Source of the DNA: Paenibacillus dauci
GTDB lineage: Bacteria; Bacillota; Bacilli; Paenibacillales; Paenibacillaceae
Reading direction: 5' to 3'
NCBI RefSeq assembly: GCF_000971985.1
Contig: NZ_LAQQ01000005.1
Location: forward strand, 496,001-560,000
DNA length: 64,000 nucleotides
In this document: one piece after another, positions 1-9,208 of the stretch
Numbering within the stretch: the first letter of the stretch is position 1
Layout of the letters: the number at the start of each line of letters is the position of its first letter
Program-made: the position numbers and the translations under genes
Notes under the pieces: generated by a model
What the model saw: the letters and a program-made list of their open reading frames with translations, nothing else
Told to the model about the DNA's origin: nothing
Databases searched by the model: none

Positions 1-186
1 GCTGAATTCAATTCCTCTTTGTTCCAGACGTTTGGAGGCGTGATTGCTGAACTTTAGCAGGTTCTGATCAAGAATGTTTTGAAATTCATTGGGTTTGGAA
101 CCTGATGTGGTATTCTTGCTGCGTCCTAGCAATCCGGAATTGATATTGGACGGATACAGCTGGCCTACCTGGATCGGGCCGCTCAT
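1..186 (-). CDS. Small flagellar operon protein (TIGR02530-like), 3' end outside window
   Basis: Reading leftwards from an ATG at 186, 62 codons stay open to the window edge, so the C-terminus is missing. The protein starts MSGPIQVGQLYPSN and ends here with FSNHASKRLEQRGIEFS. That matches the small 'flagellar operon protein' family found between flgD and flgE in Firmicutes, whose signature is an F-S-x-H-A-x-x-R-(L/M)-x-x-R-G-I-x-(L/F) block. The start codon overlaps the flgD stop by four bases (ATGA), which implies translational coupling. The role within the hook or rod module is not established. Family assignment rests on the motif and the position. Confidence 0.8.
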   Translation of the reverse strand, partial: MSGPIQVGQLYPSNINSGLLGRSKNTTSGSKPNEFQNILDQNLLKFSNHASKRLEQRGIEFS

Positions 187-977
187 GACACTGCAGCCTC
201 TGAATCTGCTGCTGTAGTACTTTCTTCAGTGGCACTACTTTCCGCATCCGTTGTAGATGAAGCAGGTACTGACGGTGCTTGTTCTGCAGCTGGCTGTGCA
301 GTGCTGGTTGTTTCTTCCGCAGCGGCTGCCGGTTGTGCAGGTGTATCATTTGAAGATGTAGTATCTGTGTTGCTCTCGCTAGCAGGTACTGTAATTGGGC
401 TTTCAGTTGCCGTAGGTGCTGTTGTACTGGCTGGTGTCGTAGAGTCCGGTGTAGCTGCAGCCGTATCTGCTGCGGTACTTGCTGCAGGTTTTGTTTCAGC
501 TGCTTTGGCGGTCGCTGGCTCTACTTTGGCAATCAAAGTGAGTGGAACTGCGTCTGCGCCTACCTGTGCGTACTGTACTCCACCTTTCATTACGATACCT
601 TCTACAACGCCTGTTTCGTAAGTGGATGTCTTCTCGCCTGTCTTGCTGTCTGTTTTTTCATTCAACCAGGTGACCTTCTTGCCAATCAGTTCTGAAGAAG
701 CCCCTAATGATGTATCGACAGATCCCTTCAAATTATCAAGCTTTTCTCCGATTTTTGTTAATTGTGTCAGTGAGGAGAATTGAGCCATCTGAGCGATAAA
801 CTGTGAATTGTCCATTGGTGACATAGGATCCTGGTTTTTTAATTGAGCAACCAGCAGAGCCATAAACTGATCTTGTCCCAATTCGGACTTTTGTGTAGCT
901 GCGGCCGTTTTTACATTACTTGCAGAATAATTGGGCCATGTGTTCGATGTGGAAATCAAATTCGGCAAAACATTCAC
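183..977 (-). CDS. flgD: Flagellar hook-capping protein FlgD with long acidic Ser/Thr/Ala tail
   Basis: FlgD caps the growing hook and is needed for FlgE polymerisation. The family core is visible at residues ~33-75 (LGQDQFMALLVAQLKNQDP, then a Q-F-x-x-L block), followed by a short beta-rich part to ~150. From ~154 to 264 the protein is a Ser/Thr/Ala/Glu/Pro-rich low-complexity tail. B. subtilis FlgD is only about 140 residues, so the tail is an unusual ~110-residue extension. The start is GTG, with AGGAAA upstream, 13 bases after the fliK stop. The 3' end overlaps the next gene by four bases. Identity is secure from motif and operon position; the tail has no recognised function. Confidence 0.92.
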   Translation of the reverse strand: MNVLPNLISTSNTWPNYSASNVKTAAATQKSELGQDQFMALLVAQLKNQDPMSPMDNSQFIAQMAQFSSLTQLTKIGEKLDNLKGSVDTSLGASSELIGKKVTWLNEKTDSKTGEKTSTYETGVVEGIVMKGGVQYAQVGADAVPLTLIAKVEPATAKAAETKPAASTAADTAAATPDSTTPASTTAPTATESPITVPASESNTDTTSSNDTPAQPAAAAEETTSTAQPAAEQAPSVPASSTTDAESSATEESTTAADSEAAVS

Positions 978-990
978 CTCTATTTCCTAA

Positions 991-2421
991 TTATGCTTTT
1001 GCTACGTAAGTGCTGCCGTAAGGCGTTCTGTTGGCACCTCGCATGTTCACTCGCTCTTCACGCCATTCGTTTAGTTCATTACCAAGTTCTGCTGCAAGAA
1101 CAGCATCACCATTTTGTTCTTCTTTGGATTTGGAACGACGACCCGATTGTTGTTGATCCGAACCTGACTGGAATCCTTGCCCTCCATTATACATATCGGA
1201 TTGCATCGAAGAACTTTGAGTAACTTCGAGTTTTTCGACTTGAAGTCCCTGTGCCTGAAGCGCTGAACGAAGCTGTGCCATTTGCTGCTCCAACATATCT
1301 TTGGCTCCATGTTTTTCAGTAATGAATTGAGCCATCAGCTGTCCATCCTGAATGGTGATCTTCACATCAACCTGTCCCAGATGTTCAGGATTCAAGATGA
1401 TTTTGGCTTCGGATACACCGTTTAATTGCTGAACATCAAATTTGCTTACGATGAATTTGCCCATTTCCTGAGAAAAGTTCTGAGCATTCATTGTAGGTGG
1501 TGGTGCAGTCGTTGTCAGTGGAGCGGCATCTGCTTTCATAGCCAGCTGTCCAGCTGTTACGATAATGGGTTCCTGATGCTGTGTCTGACTGGTAACCGGC
1601 TCTACACTCTCAGCTGTATTTTCGGTCTGTGCTATAGTCGTACTGGCTGCTGCTGTTGTATCCTGTACAGCTATAGTCTGAAACGGATTATTGGACTGCT
1701 GTTGCTGATTACCACCTTGCCCGCTACCCGATTGACCCATTGTCGATTCACCGGATTGCTGCAATACGTTCTGAAGATTATTTAGCAGTTGTTCCAGCTT
1801 CGGATCTGCCTGCTGACTTCCACTCTGAACCGTCTGCAGTTTGTCAACGACCTGTGATACCGCATCTGCTACTGCAAAACGCAGTGTCTCGGGCTGCTGT
1901 GCAATGGCTGGCAGTGCAGCTGTCAATGGCTGCTGAGCTGTCTGTTGGCCAGTGACTACCGGTTCCCCACCTTCTGTTCCTTGCTGCTGTGATTCACCGT
2001 CTCCGGATAATACCTGTTGAACCTGAACCAGCCATGCCTGTAGTGATTGCATTAGAGCAGGATCATTAACAATAGAAGCATCCATATCTTCCAGCTTCCC
2101 AAGCAGATCTTCCATTAATTTGCCGACTTTCTCAACTTGCTCTCCCTGCGTCCCTCCTGTGTTGTCTTGCTCACCGGAAATGACTTGTTGAAGCATCTCC
2201 AGTAGCGAAGCAGCAGAACCAATAATTCCTGCAGAAACCTGACCGGCAGTAGTGACATTTGCAGCTGTACCTGCTGTACCCGCGGAACCCATAACGTACG
2301 TCAGTGCCTGATTGAATCCTGCCCCTGTCGCACCCGTTGTTCCTGCAGCCGAAGCTGCTCCCGGTGTCTTAGCTGTTGCTGCTGTTGTGGTTGTTGTTGT
2401 GTTTTGAAGTATCATACTCAT
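991..2421 (-). CDS. fliK: Flagellar hook-length control protein FliK
   Basis: FliK is secreted during hook assembly, measures hook length and, through its C-terminal domain, switches the FlhB export gate to late substrates. The 476-residue protein has a Gln/Thr/Ala-rich, mostly low-complexity N-terminal two thirds. The Flg_hook core is at ~338-402, including ILNPEHLGQVDVKI and a following amphipathic helix ending ALQAQGLQVEKLEV. The ATG at 2421 has a textbook GGAGGTGATAATAT upstream. It sits between the MotE-like gene and flgD, as in other Firmicutes. The sequence tail after 402 is Gln/Ser-rich and charged. Confidence 0.93.
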   Translation of the reverse strand: MSMILQNTTTTTTAATAKTPGAASAAGTTGATGAGFNQALTYVMGSAGTAGTAANVTTAGQVSAGIIGSAASLLEMLQQVISGEQDNTGGTQGEQVEKVGKLMEDLLGKLEDMDASIVNDPALMQSLQAWLVQVQQVLSGDGESQQQGTEGGEPVVTGQQTAQQPLTAALPAIAQQPETLRFAVADAVSQVVDKLQTVQSGSQQADPKLEQLLNNLQNVLQQSGESTMGQSGSGQGGNQQQQSNNPFQTIAVQDTTAAASTTIAQTENTAESVEPVTSQTQHQEPIIVTAGQLAMKADAAPLTTTAPPPTMNAQNFSQEMGKFIVSKFDVQQLNGVSEAKIILNPEHLGQVDVKITIQDGQLMAQFITEKHGAKDMLEQQMAQLRSALQAQGLQVEKLEVTQSSSMQSDMYNGGQGFQSGSDQQQSGRRSKSKEEQNGDAVLAAELGNELNEWREERVNMRGANRTPYGSTYVAKA

Positions 2422-2521
2422 ATATTATCACCTCCAGGAGAGCAAATTTTAATAAGAAGGACTTCCTGCTTATGACTGTTTTCGATAGAATAGGAAATGA
2501 TTCCGATACCTCCTAGTGAGG

Positions 2522-3478
2522 TTAATTCGCCATTAACCGATTGAGAATCTGTGCAGTTCCTGTTGGATCTTCGGTAGACATTGCCGATAGCACACTGGCT
2601 CTTGTTGAATCGTCCATTGTATTCAGAACCTGTAGTACTTTACTCTGACTTACTTTAGCTGTTTGGAGAAGCAAGGATGCAGCGCTATTGGCCGGCATTG
2701 TTGTAAATGTTTGTGCAAGTGCTTCATTATCCAGCTTGGAACCGGCTGGTGCTTTCGCATTTTGTGCACTACCGGTTTTGGTCTGCAGAGCAGCCAAACT
2801 TGCTGAAGTTGCATTTTTCAAAGCAAGCGACGTATCTGCTGCAACTTTGGGATCCATTTTCTGCAAAATGCTAGCCTGATCCTGTGAATTCATTTTACTG
2901 AAGATTAGTACCTGTTCATCTGTAGTCATATTCTGCATAATTGCTGCTGCTTTGGAAGCACTCATATCGGAATAGACATTCGCCAGATTTTTCAACTGCT
3001 TATCCTGCTCTGTTGGTGTAGTCACGGTGTTGGTCGTACCCGTTGGTGCTGTACCAGCTGCAGGTGTAGTTGCTGTACCATTTGTTGCCGTGCCTGTTGT
3101 CGCTCCGGCAGTTCCCGGAGTCTGGGTTTTCATTTGATCTTGCAGCTTCTTAAGCTCTGCTGCCTGTGTAGCTTGTGCTTTTTTGGATTCATCCAGCTGC
3201 TGCTTTAATTGGTCGACAGTTGCTGCATTACTTTCATTTTGATTGGATGCCACATCTGTGCTATTACCTTTATCGGCAGATGGGACCCAATTTTTCACTA
3301 TAGGAATTTTGTCCAGTGTCTGAAACATGCTAGCCCGCAAATTTGTATTGAACAGCATTACGATTGCGCCTACTAATACGAGGGTAAACAGAATTGGAGT
3401 AGCGATAAAAAGCAACCTTCCAAGTCCACCGGACTCCTTTTCCATATCGGTATCCAAATCCAGATTTTTCTTCGCCAC
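2522..3478 (-). CDS. MotE-like membrane protein with MgtE-N-type C-terminal domain (YlxF family)
   Basis: This gene occupies the ylxF slot between fliJ and fliK. The 318-residue protein has a cytoplasmic acidic N-terminus, one transmembrane helix at ~20-43, a coiled coil at ~85-120 (QLKQQLDESKKAQATQAAEL), a Thr/Gly/Ala-rich linker at ~120-165, and a C-terminal helical repeat domain (KAAAIMQNMTTDEQVLIFS) like the N-terminal domain of MgtE transporters. MotE proteins of this plan act as chaperones or stator-linked factors in other bacteria. By itself this domain is not evidence for magnesium transport. The GTG start follows AGGAGGATTACC. Function here is inferred from architecture and operon. 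Confidence 0.85.
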   Translation of the reverse strand: MAKKNLDLDTDMEKESGGLGRLLFIATPILFTLVLVGAIVMLFNTNLRASMFQTLDKIPIVKNWVPSADKGNSTDVASNQNESNAATVDQLKQQLDESKKAQATQAAELKKLQDQMKTQTPGTAGATTGTATNGTATTPAAGTAPTGTTNTVTTPTEQDKQLKNLANVYSDMSASKAAAIMQNMTTDEQVLIFSKMNSQDQASILQKMDPKVAADTSLALKNATSASLAALQTKTGSAQNAKAPAGSKLDNEALAQTFTTMPANSAASLLLQTAKVSQSKVLQVLNTMDDSTRASVLSAMSTEDPTGTAQILNRLMAN

Positions 3479-3586
3479 GGTAATCCTCCTTGAGCAAAAA
3501 CATCCTTCATTATTCCCTTTTACTGATAAAGTAAACCGTTTACATTCTCAGTGTTCGGGTGCTGCCTTGATGGCTCAGAGGGCGTT

Positions 3587-4030
3587 CTATCTCGATTGCA
3601 TTGCAAATCGTACAGTCGCCATCTCATCCAGTGCATTTTGCTCACGCAGCATATGTTCCTGCATGAATTTTGCTTTTGCTTTGTCTTTGGCTTGAAGCCA
3701 TACTTTTTCATCGACCATTTTCTCGGTTAAATGAAGCTTTTTGTGTTCAACATCAACTTGTGCACGATGAACATCCGCTATTTTTTTGGCAACGCATTGA
3801 TCCAGATATGCAATATAACGCTGCATATCCTGTAAATCCGATATAGGAGCACACTGTTCAATCGCTTGATTGATCGCTTCCAGTGTACGGTTCTGATCTT
3901 CCAGTAACTGATCCAGTGATTGTTCCTGTGCCTGCAACTCACCCAATGCTGTCGACAAAAGCCATTCTGCCTGGTTTTTAGCACTTGATTTGATATCTAC
4001 AACCTTTTGAAAGTTATACTGGAAATTCAT
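3587..4030 (-). CDS. fliJ: Flagellar export protein FliJ
   Basis: FliJ is the coiled-coil stalk and chaperone-escort subunit of the flagellar type III export ATPase. The 147-residue product is almost wholly helical and charged, starting MNFQYNFQKVVDIKSSAKNQ, which fits the family N-terminus. It ends with an Arg/Gln-rich helix. It lies 6 bp after fliI in the standard fliH-fliI-fliJ order. Length is normal for the family (about 147 residues in B. subtilis). Primary sequence is poorly conserved in FliJ, so the call leans on position and the long coiled coil. Confidence 0.88.
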   Translation of the reverse strand: MNFQYNFQKVVDIKSSAKNQAEWLLSTALGELQAQEQSLDQLLEDQNRTLEAINQAIEQCAPISDLQDMQRYIAYLDQCVAKKIADVHRAQVDVEHKKLHLTEKMVDEKVWLQAKDKAKAKFMQEHMLREQNALDEMATVRFAMQSR

Positions 4031-4036
4031 TACTCA

Positions 4037-5356
4037 TCAGCTCCTCACAAATTCGGAAATCATCTGCTCTTGCGCATCACTCAGTGTCGTTTTCTCATGC
4101 ACCTTTTGTTTCGTAAAATTCCAGACATCCTTGATCCGTTCGATGGCTTCATCAATATCCGGACTGGAGCCCCTCTGGTAGGCACCAATATTAATTAAAT
4201 CTTCGGATTCTTTATATATAGACATCAGACGCTTCATATTATTGGCTGCATCTGTCTGATCTTCAGTTACGATATCTTTCATTACCCGGCTAATACTGGC
4301 AAGTACATCGATGGCTGGAAATTGTCCCTTGTTGGCAATTGCACGATTCAGTACGATATGACCATCCAGAATACCACGTACGGCATCCGCTATAGGCTCA
4401 TTCATATCATCCCCGTCTACCAGTACAGTATAAAATGCTGTAATAGAACCATTAGGGCCTGTACCTGCACGCTCCAGCAGCTTGGGCAATCCGGCAAATA
4501 CGGAAGGCGTATAACCGCGCATTGCAGGCGGTTCGCCTACAGCAAGACCAATCTCACGCTGAGCCATCGCATACCGGGTAACCGAATCCATCATAAACAT
4601 CACATTCATACCACGATCCCTGAAATATTCGGCTATAGTAGTAGCAATCAGGGCTCCCTTGAGCCGGATAAGTGCCGGTTGATCGGAGGTCGCTACAATA
4701 ACAACAGAACGCTGCAATCCTTCGGGACCCAGATCCCGCTCAATAAAGTCACGTACCTCACGTCCGCGCTCTCCAATAAGAGCAATAACGTTGACGTCAG
4801 CTTCGGTATTCCGGGCAATCATGCCCATCAGCGTACTTTTACCAACACCCGAACCAGCGAAGATACCTACCCGTTGTCCCTTGCCAATCGTTAGCAGTCC
4901 ATCAATGGCGCGTACACCCACGCTCATTGGATCCTGGACTCTTGGCCGAGTCATCGGGTTAGGCGGCGTATTAAAGGTAGAATAGTGAGTCATGCGTGCC
5001 GGAAGGAGTGAGCCATCCAAAGGTTGTCCAAGACCGTCCAGTACTTTTCCAAGCAATTCAGAGCCTACCTGTACGGTCAGCGGCTTGCCGGTACCGACCA
5101 CATCACACCCTGGTCCGATAGACTGAAGCTCTCCCAAAGGCATTAGTAAAACTTTGTTATCCCGGAAACCGACTACTTCAGCCCGAAGAGGATCGGCTCC
5201 CTTGGTAGGATAGATGTAACATAACTCTCCGATGCTGGCATCAGGTCCTTCGGATTCTACCATCAGTCCGATAACCTGTGTTACTTTGCCATTGATCCGG
5301 ACCGGATCAAGCTGTTTTATATATTCCAGATAACGACCAGCATTCAGATCAGACAT
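4037..5356 (-). CDS. fliI: Flagellum-specific ATPase FliI
   Basis: FliI is the F1-beta-like hexameric ATPase of the flagellar type III export apparatus. Walker A GSGVGKST is at residues ~168-175. The protein also has the GERGREV motif, the Walker B region (NVMFMMDSVTRYA) and the conserved DGLLTIGKGQR stretch. I place the start at the ATG of MSDLNAG (5356), which has a GGGGGA-type site nearby and overlaps the fliH stop by eight bases. An upstream in-frame start at 5377 would add seven residues and overlap fliH further. Length is 439 residues, normal for FliI. Confidence 0.96.
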   Translation of the reverse strand: MSDLNAGRYLEYIKQLDPVRINGKVTQVIGLMVESEGPDASIGELCYIYPTKGADPLRAEVVGFRDNKVLLMPLGELQSIGPGCDVVGTGKPLTVQVGSELLGKVLDGLGQPLDGSLLPARMTHYSTFNTPPNPMTRPRVQDPMSVGVRAIDGLLTIGKGQRVGIFAGSGVGKSTLMGMIARNTEADVNVIALIGERGREVRDFIERDLGPEGLQRSVVIVATSDQPALIRLKGALIATTIAEYFRDRGMNVMFMMDSVTRYAMAQREIGLAVGEPPAMRGYTPSVFAGLPKLLERAGTGPNGSITAFYTVLVDGDDMNEPIADAVRGILDGHIVLNRAIANKGQFPAIDVLASISRVMKDIVTEDQTDAANNMKRLMSIYKESEDLINIGAYQRGSSPDIDEAIERIKDVWNFTKQKVHEKTTLSDAQEQMISEFVRS

Positions 5357-6206
5357 TTGTATTCCCCCGCTCTTCATCGTGAAGTGCCAAACGAAGAAGT
5401 TCTTTTTTCAGCTCTGCCAGCTGGGTATCTACGCGAGCATCCACACTACCAAATGCAGAGCGGATTACACAGCCACGGTCACGAACAGTAGCATCCGGAA
5501 GAATCTGAAGTTCAGCCTGTGAATCGATAGCCAGGACCAGTTCTTCTCTTGCCGTATGAATAAAGTCGAATTGGGACGGGTTCACACAAAGTGTGATAAG
5601 TCCTTGTTCCCGCTTGCGGGCAAGTGTCTTTTTAATGAGCGAAAGGACCAGTTCCTGCTGATCAGCCAGTTCTCGATCAATTACTTTTTCAGCAATTCCA
5701 CAGCTAAGATTTACAAGGAATGGTTCTGCTTCCTGAATAATTTGTTCTTTGGCTTCGTATGCTTGAGACAACACGATCTGAGCTTCTTGCATCATTTCAT
5801 TAACGCGCTGTTGCATCTCAGTCTCTGCACGTTGCTGTCCTTCCTCATAGCCTTCCTGGAACGCTTGAGCCTTTACTGCTTCTATAAGATGCTCGTCCTG
5901 CTCACGCCGTTCATCCCACCAGGAGGCAATCATTTCCTGAGCATTCTGAAGGATACGCTCTGCCTCTTCGGCAGCTTCCCGTACCTGACGTTCTGCAAAT
6001 TCACGAGCATCTGCAAGCATTTGTTCTTTTAGTAAAACGGTTTGTTCATCGATCCGCGGCTGGTCATATACAATATGCGGAACCTGCTGATGAGAACCAG
6101 CCGCCAGATCCATAGGTCTGAAATGTTCTTTGTTCAGATCCAGTTTTTTGAGAATTTCAACCGGAATATACTGGGATGATTTTATCAAATTAGACAATGA
6201 TATCAT
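5349..6206 (-). CDS. fliH: Flagellar assembly protein FliH
   Basis: FliH regulates FliI and forms the peripheral stalk of the export ATPase. The product starts MISLSNLIKSSQYIP, like other Firmicute FliH proteins. It has a long Glu/Gln/Arg-rich coiled coil (~60-150) and a C-terminal domain with LITLCVNPSQFDFI and DRGCVIRSAFGSVDA, the vacuolar-ATPase E-subunit-like FliH signature. I prefer the ATG at 6206 because homologues start there and GGAGGAG precedes it, though with tight spacing. A GTG at 6218 would add four residues. It overlaps the fliG 3' end by about 17 bp and fliI by eight. Confidence 0.93.
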   Translation of the reverse strand: MISLSNLIKSSQYIPVEILKKLDLNKEHFRPMDLAAGSHQQVPHIVYDQPRIDEQTVLLKEQMLADAREFAERQVREAAEEAERILQNAQEMIASWWDERREQDEHLIEAVKAQAFQEGYEEGQQRAETEMQQRVNEMMQEAQIVLSQAYEAKEQIIQEAEPFLVNLSCGIAEKVIDRELADQQELVLSLIKKTLARKREQGLITLCVNPSQFDFIHTAREELVLAIDSQAELQILPDATVRDRGCVIRSAFGSVDARVDTQLAELKKELLRLALHDEERGNTNV

Positions 6207-7203
6207 CTCCTCCGCCACGAGCTATGATGATTTCTCCGGATTCTTCTAGTCTACGGATAATTCCTACGATACGACTTTGTGCTTCCTCTACATCTTTCAA
6301 ACGTACAGGACCCATAAATTCCATTTCTTCCTTGAATGTATCAGCCATACGTTTGGACATATTTCCAAATACAGCTTCGCGTACTTCTTCGCTGGCCACT
6401 TTGAGCGCCAGTTGTAGATCTGCGTTTTCCAGATCGCGAATAATACGTTGAATCGAACGGTTGTCCACATTGACAATATCTTCGAAAACGAACATCCGCT
6501 TTTTGATTTCTTCTGCCAATTCCGGATCTTGAATTTCCAGGGAATCGAGAATGGTTCTTTCTGTACCACGATCGACACCATTCAGAATCTGTACGATCGA
6601 TTCGATACCACCTGCATTTGTATAATCCTGCGTCACTGTAGAAGAAAGTTTCTGCTCCAATACACGTTCGATCTGGGCGATGATTTCTGGTGAAGTACTA
6701 TCCATAACGGCGACTCTGCGTGCAACTTCAGCTTGTTTTTCCTGTGGAAGCGAAGACAGAATCGAAGCTGCCTGCTCAAATTGCAAATAAGATAATACAA
6801 GTGCAATCGTCTGTGGATTCTCATTCTGGATAAAGTTTAGAATCTGACTTGGATCTGCCTTGCGAGCAAAGTCGAAAGGTCGAACCTGAAGAGTAGCTGT
6901 CAGACGATTAATAACTTCGAGTGCTTTATTTTCACCGAGTGCTTTTTCCAGGATTTCCTTGGCGTAATTAATACCGCCCTGGGAAATGTATTCCTGTGCC
7001 AGACAAATCTGGTGGAACTCGGAAATAATGGTGTCTTTATCGCTACTGTCTACTTTACGCACATTGGCGATTTCCAATGTAAGCTGTTCAATCTCTTCAT
7101 CACGTAGGTGTTTAAATATTTGAGCAGATACTTCGGGACCCAGGGCAACCAATAAAATGGCTGCCTTTTGCCGTCCGCTCAGTGGAGCTGTCCCCTTTGC
7201 CAA
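6190..7203 (-). CDS. fliG: Flagellar motor switch protein FliG
   Basis: FliG is the C-ring protein that couples stator torque to rotor turning and links to the MS ring. The 337-residue product has the FliG N-domain (LSGRQKAAILLVALGPEVS), the middle-domain motif ENPQTIALVLSYL at ~130 (consensus EHPQ), and the C-terminal torque helix with MSKRMADTFKEEM and charged residues. The start codon is TTG at 7203 with GAGGTGAAC eight bases upstream, overlapping no neighbour. It is 13 bp downstream of fliF. The last codons carry the fliH ribosome binding site. Confidence 0.96.
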   Translation of the reverse strand: MAKGTAPLSGRQKAAILLVALGPEVSAQIFKHLRDEEIEQLTLEIANVRKVDSSDKDTIISEFHQICLAQEYISQGGINYAKEILEKALGENKALEVINRLTATLQVRPFDFARKADPSQILNFIQNENPQTIALVLSYLQFEQAASILSSLPQEKQAEVARRVAVMDSTSPEIIAQIERVLEQKLSSTVTQDYTNAGGIESIVQILNGVDRGTERTILDSLEIQDPELAEEIKKRMFVFEDIVNVDNRSIQRIIRDLENADLQLALKVASEEVREAVFGNMSKRMADTFKEEMEFMGPVRLKDVEEAQSRIVGIIRRLEESGEIIIARGGGDDIIV

Positions 7204-7216
7204 TCCCGTTCACCTC

Positions 7217-8818
7217 TTATTCGTCAGCGAGCCATGTACGCAGCAGGTTTACGAATTCGTCCGGTTTCTTTTTCGCCAGTGATTCGAGCTGTTTGCGTAC
7301 CTGACTATCATTGGTCAAGTTATCCAAACTAATAGAAGGAAGTTCTGTAACTGGAGGAAGCATAATATCTTCTCCCATTTCTTCAGCCAGCTGCTGCTGT
7401 TTACGACGACGATAAATGATAAATCCGATAATACCCAGTACCAGAGCTGCTGCTGCACCGATGATCCAGTTCATGTTGGAAGCGAAGAATCCTTCATCTG
7501 TTGTTTCATTAGTAGCAAATGCTTGTGAAATAACATTTACTTTGGCTGTAAGAATGGCATCGTTAGCTGGATAGTTGACTCCATTCTCTGCAAGTGAAGC
7601 TCTTACTATACTTTCCAACATAGTTTGAATTCGTTTATTCAAATCCTCTTGTGCAGTAACATCCAAATTAGGATTAGGCTCAATTGCTACAGTAATCGCA
7701 AGATCTTGTACATGATAAGGGCTGTCTGCAATTTCATTATGAATCCGGTTAACTTCATAATTAGTGGTACTTTGAGATTTTTCGGATTCGTTATTACCGG
7801 CGGAAGATCCACCTGGATAAGTTGGAGTATCAGTACTGCCTGTTCCGGCTACGCCGCTGTCAGGAGTGCTTGTACCTGTGTAGGATTCCTGGATTTCTTG
7901 GGCGCTGATCTCGATGCCCTTCATGTTTTCTTCATCTACAGGTTCTACAAGGTCTTCTTTGGATGTTTTCTGATCGAAGTTCAATGTGGAATTTACAAGA
8001 ACATTGACCCGTTCAGGTCCTACCAGTCTGGCCAAGAATTGTCTTACGTTATTCTCTACGTCAGACTCGTATTTCTTTTGTAAAGCCATATTGTCCTGCA
8101 CTGCACCGATCAGATTACCTACTCTGCCACCTTTGACTGTGGAGACCAGTTCACTACCATCTGTACCATTGGTAATTGTAATATTTTCAATTGGAAGACG
8201 GGGTACTGCTGTACTTACAAGGTTAAAATAACCGTCAATCGCTTCCTGTGTAAGGCGGACTCCCGGTTTAAACTGCATCACTACAGATGCTGTAGCTGTA
8301 TCCTGATCTTCTGTAGCAGCAAAGAGGCTTTCTTCAGGAAGATTAATCAACACTTTGGCATTTTCAACACCGTTCATATTGCGAAGCAGTTGAGATACTT
8401 CACCGTTTAAAGCATTGTTGTATTTTACGTTGAATTCATTATCCGTCATACCGATAGCGGAAGAACTTGTGTTAAATTCACTGAAACCGATCGAACCGTT
8501 CTCGATCAGTCCCTGAGACCCTACGGCAACTTTTGCCTGGGCTGCACTTTCAGTTGGTACGGAAATACTTTTGCCGTCCTGGCTTAACTGATACGGTATC
8601 CCTTGTCCAGTCAAGTATTCCATAACTGCCGCGGAATCCGCAGCATCCAGGTCCTGAAAAGCTACCTCGTACTCTGTTTTGGAAAACTGTATCGTTAGTA
8701 CTACAATCGCAATGATGATAAAGGCCAAGGTTGATAACAGTAGTATTTTCTGGTTTTTGTTGAATTTTCTCCAGTATTGGACAATTTTATCTCTATACTG
8801 GGCAACTCTCTCATTCAC
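7217..8818 (-). CDS. fliF: Flagellar MS-ring protein FliF
   Basis: FliF builds the inner-membrane MS ring that houses the export gate and anchors FliG. It has a transmembrane helix at ~26-44, a YscJ-type ring-building domain (SVVMQFKPGVRLTQEAIDG), a Gly/Ser/Thr-rich linker at ~315-345, a second ring domain, and a C-terminal transmembrane helix followed by the short cytoplasmic FliG-binding tail (SQVRKQLESLAKKKPDEFV). The length of 533 residues is normal. The start is GTG with GGGGTGACGTT upstream. The tail ends with a RTWLADE motif typical of the family. Confidence 0.96.
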   Translation of the reverse strand: MNERVAQYRDKIVQYWRKFNKNQKILLLSTLAFIIIAIVVLTIQFSKTEYEVAFQDLDAADSAAVMEYLTGQGIPYQLSQDGKSISVPTESAAQAKVAVGSQGLIENGSIGFSEFNTSSSAIGMTDNEFNVKYNNALNGEVSQLLRNMNGVENAKVLINLPEESLFAATEDQDTATASVVMQFKPGVRLTQEAIDGYFNLVSTAVPRLPIENITITNGTDGSELVSTVKGGRVGNLIGAVQDNMALQKKYESDVENNVRQFLARLVGPERVNVLVNSTLNFDQKTSKEDLVEPVDEENMKGIEISAQEIQESYTGTSTPDSGVAGTGSTDTPTYPGGSSAGNNESEKSQSTTNYEVNRIHNEIADSPYHVQDLAITVAIEPNPNLDVTAQEDLNKRIQTMLESIVRASLAENGVNYPANDAILTAKVNVISQAFATNETTDEGFFASNMNWIIGAAAALVLGIIGFIIYRRRKQQQLAEEMGEDIMLPPVTELPSISLDNLTNDSQVRKQLESLAKKKPDEFVNLLRTWLADE

Positions 8819-8863
8819 AACGTCACCCCATTCGAAACTTTGCTATGAAACATATCAACCATC

Positions 8864-9178
8864 TTATAACTGTGTACGCATGATTTCTTGGTAAGCTTCA
8901 ATCGCTTTATTTCGAACCTGAGCCGTCAACTGCAGACTGAGCATTGACTTCTCTGAAGCGATCATCATTTGATCGACATCGATTTTACCTACCAGAAACT
9001 GGTCATTCATTTTGTGTACTTGTTGTTCTTGTGCTCCCACCTGGCTAATTGCATCCTGCAGGTAAGAACCAAACTGTTCCATAGCCTGTCCCGGCGTTTC
9101 CTGTACCTGTGCAGCTCCCGAGGTCATTTGCAGCGGTGAAGCAGCGGACATTCCATTAAACATTGTGTTTTCTATCAT
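8864..9178 (-). CDS. fliE: Flagellar hook-basal body protein FliE
   Basis: FliE connects the MS ring to the proximal rod and is among the first exported subunits. The 104-residue product ends with the diagnostic helix KSMLSLQLTAQVRNKAIEA followed by YQEIMRTQL. The core V-x-x-M-x-x-A-(S/E)-K-(S/A) pattern appears as VDQMMIASEKS. The ATG at 9178 follows GGAAGGAGGGG. It sits 45 bp upstream of fliF and 30 bp after flgC, in the standard order. Confidence 0.95.
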   Translation of the reverse strand: MIENTMFNGMSAASPLQMTSGAAQVQETPGQAMEQFGSYLQDAISQVGAQEQQVHKMNDQFLVGKIDVDQMMIASEKSMLSLQLTAQVRNKAIEAYQEIMRTQL

Positions 9179-9208
9179 TAATTACCCCTCCTTCCAATTT
9201 TTCACTCA

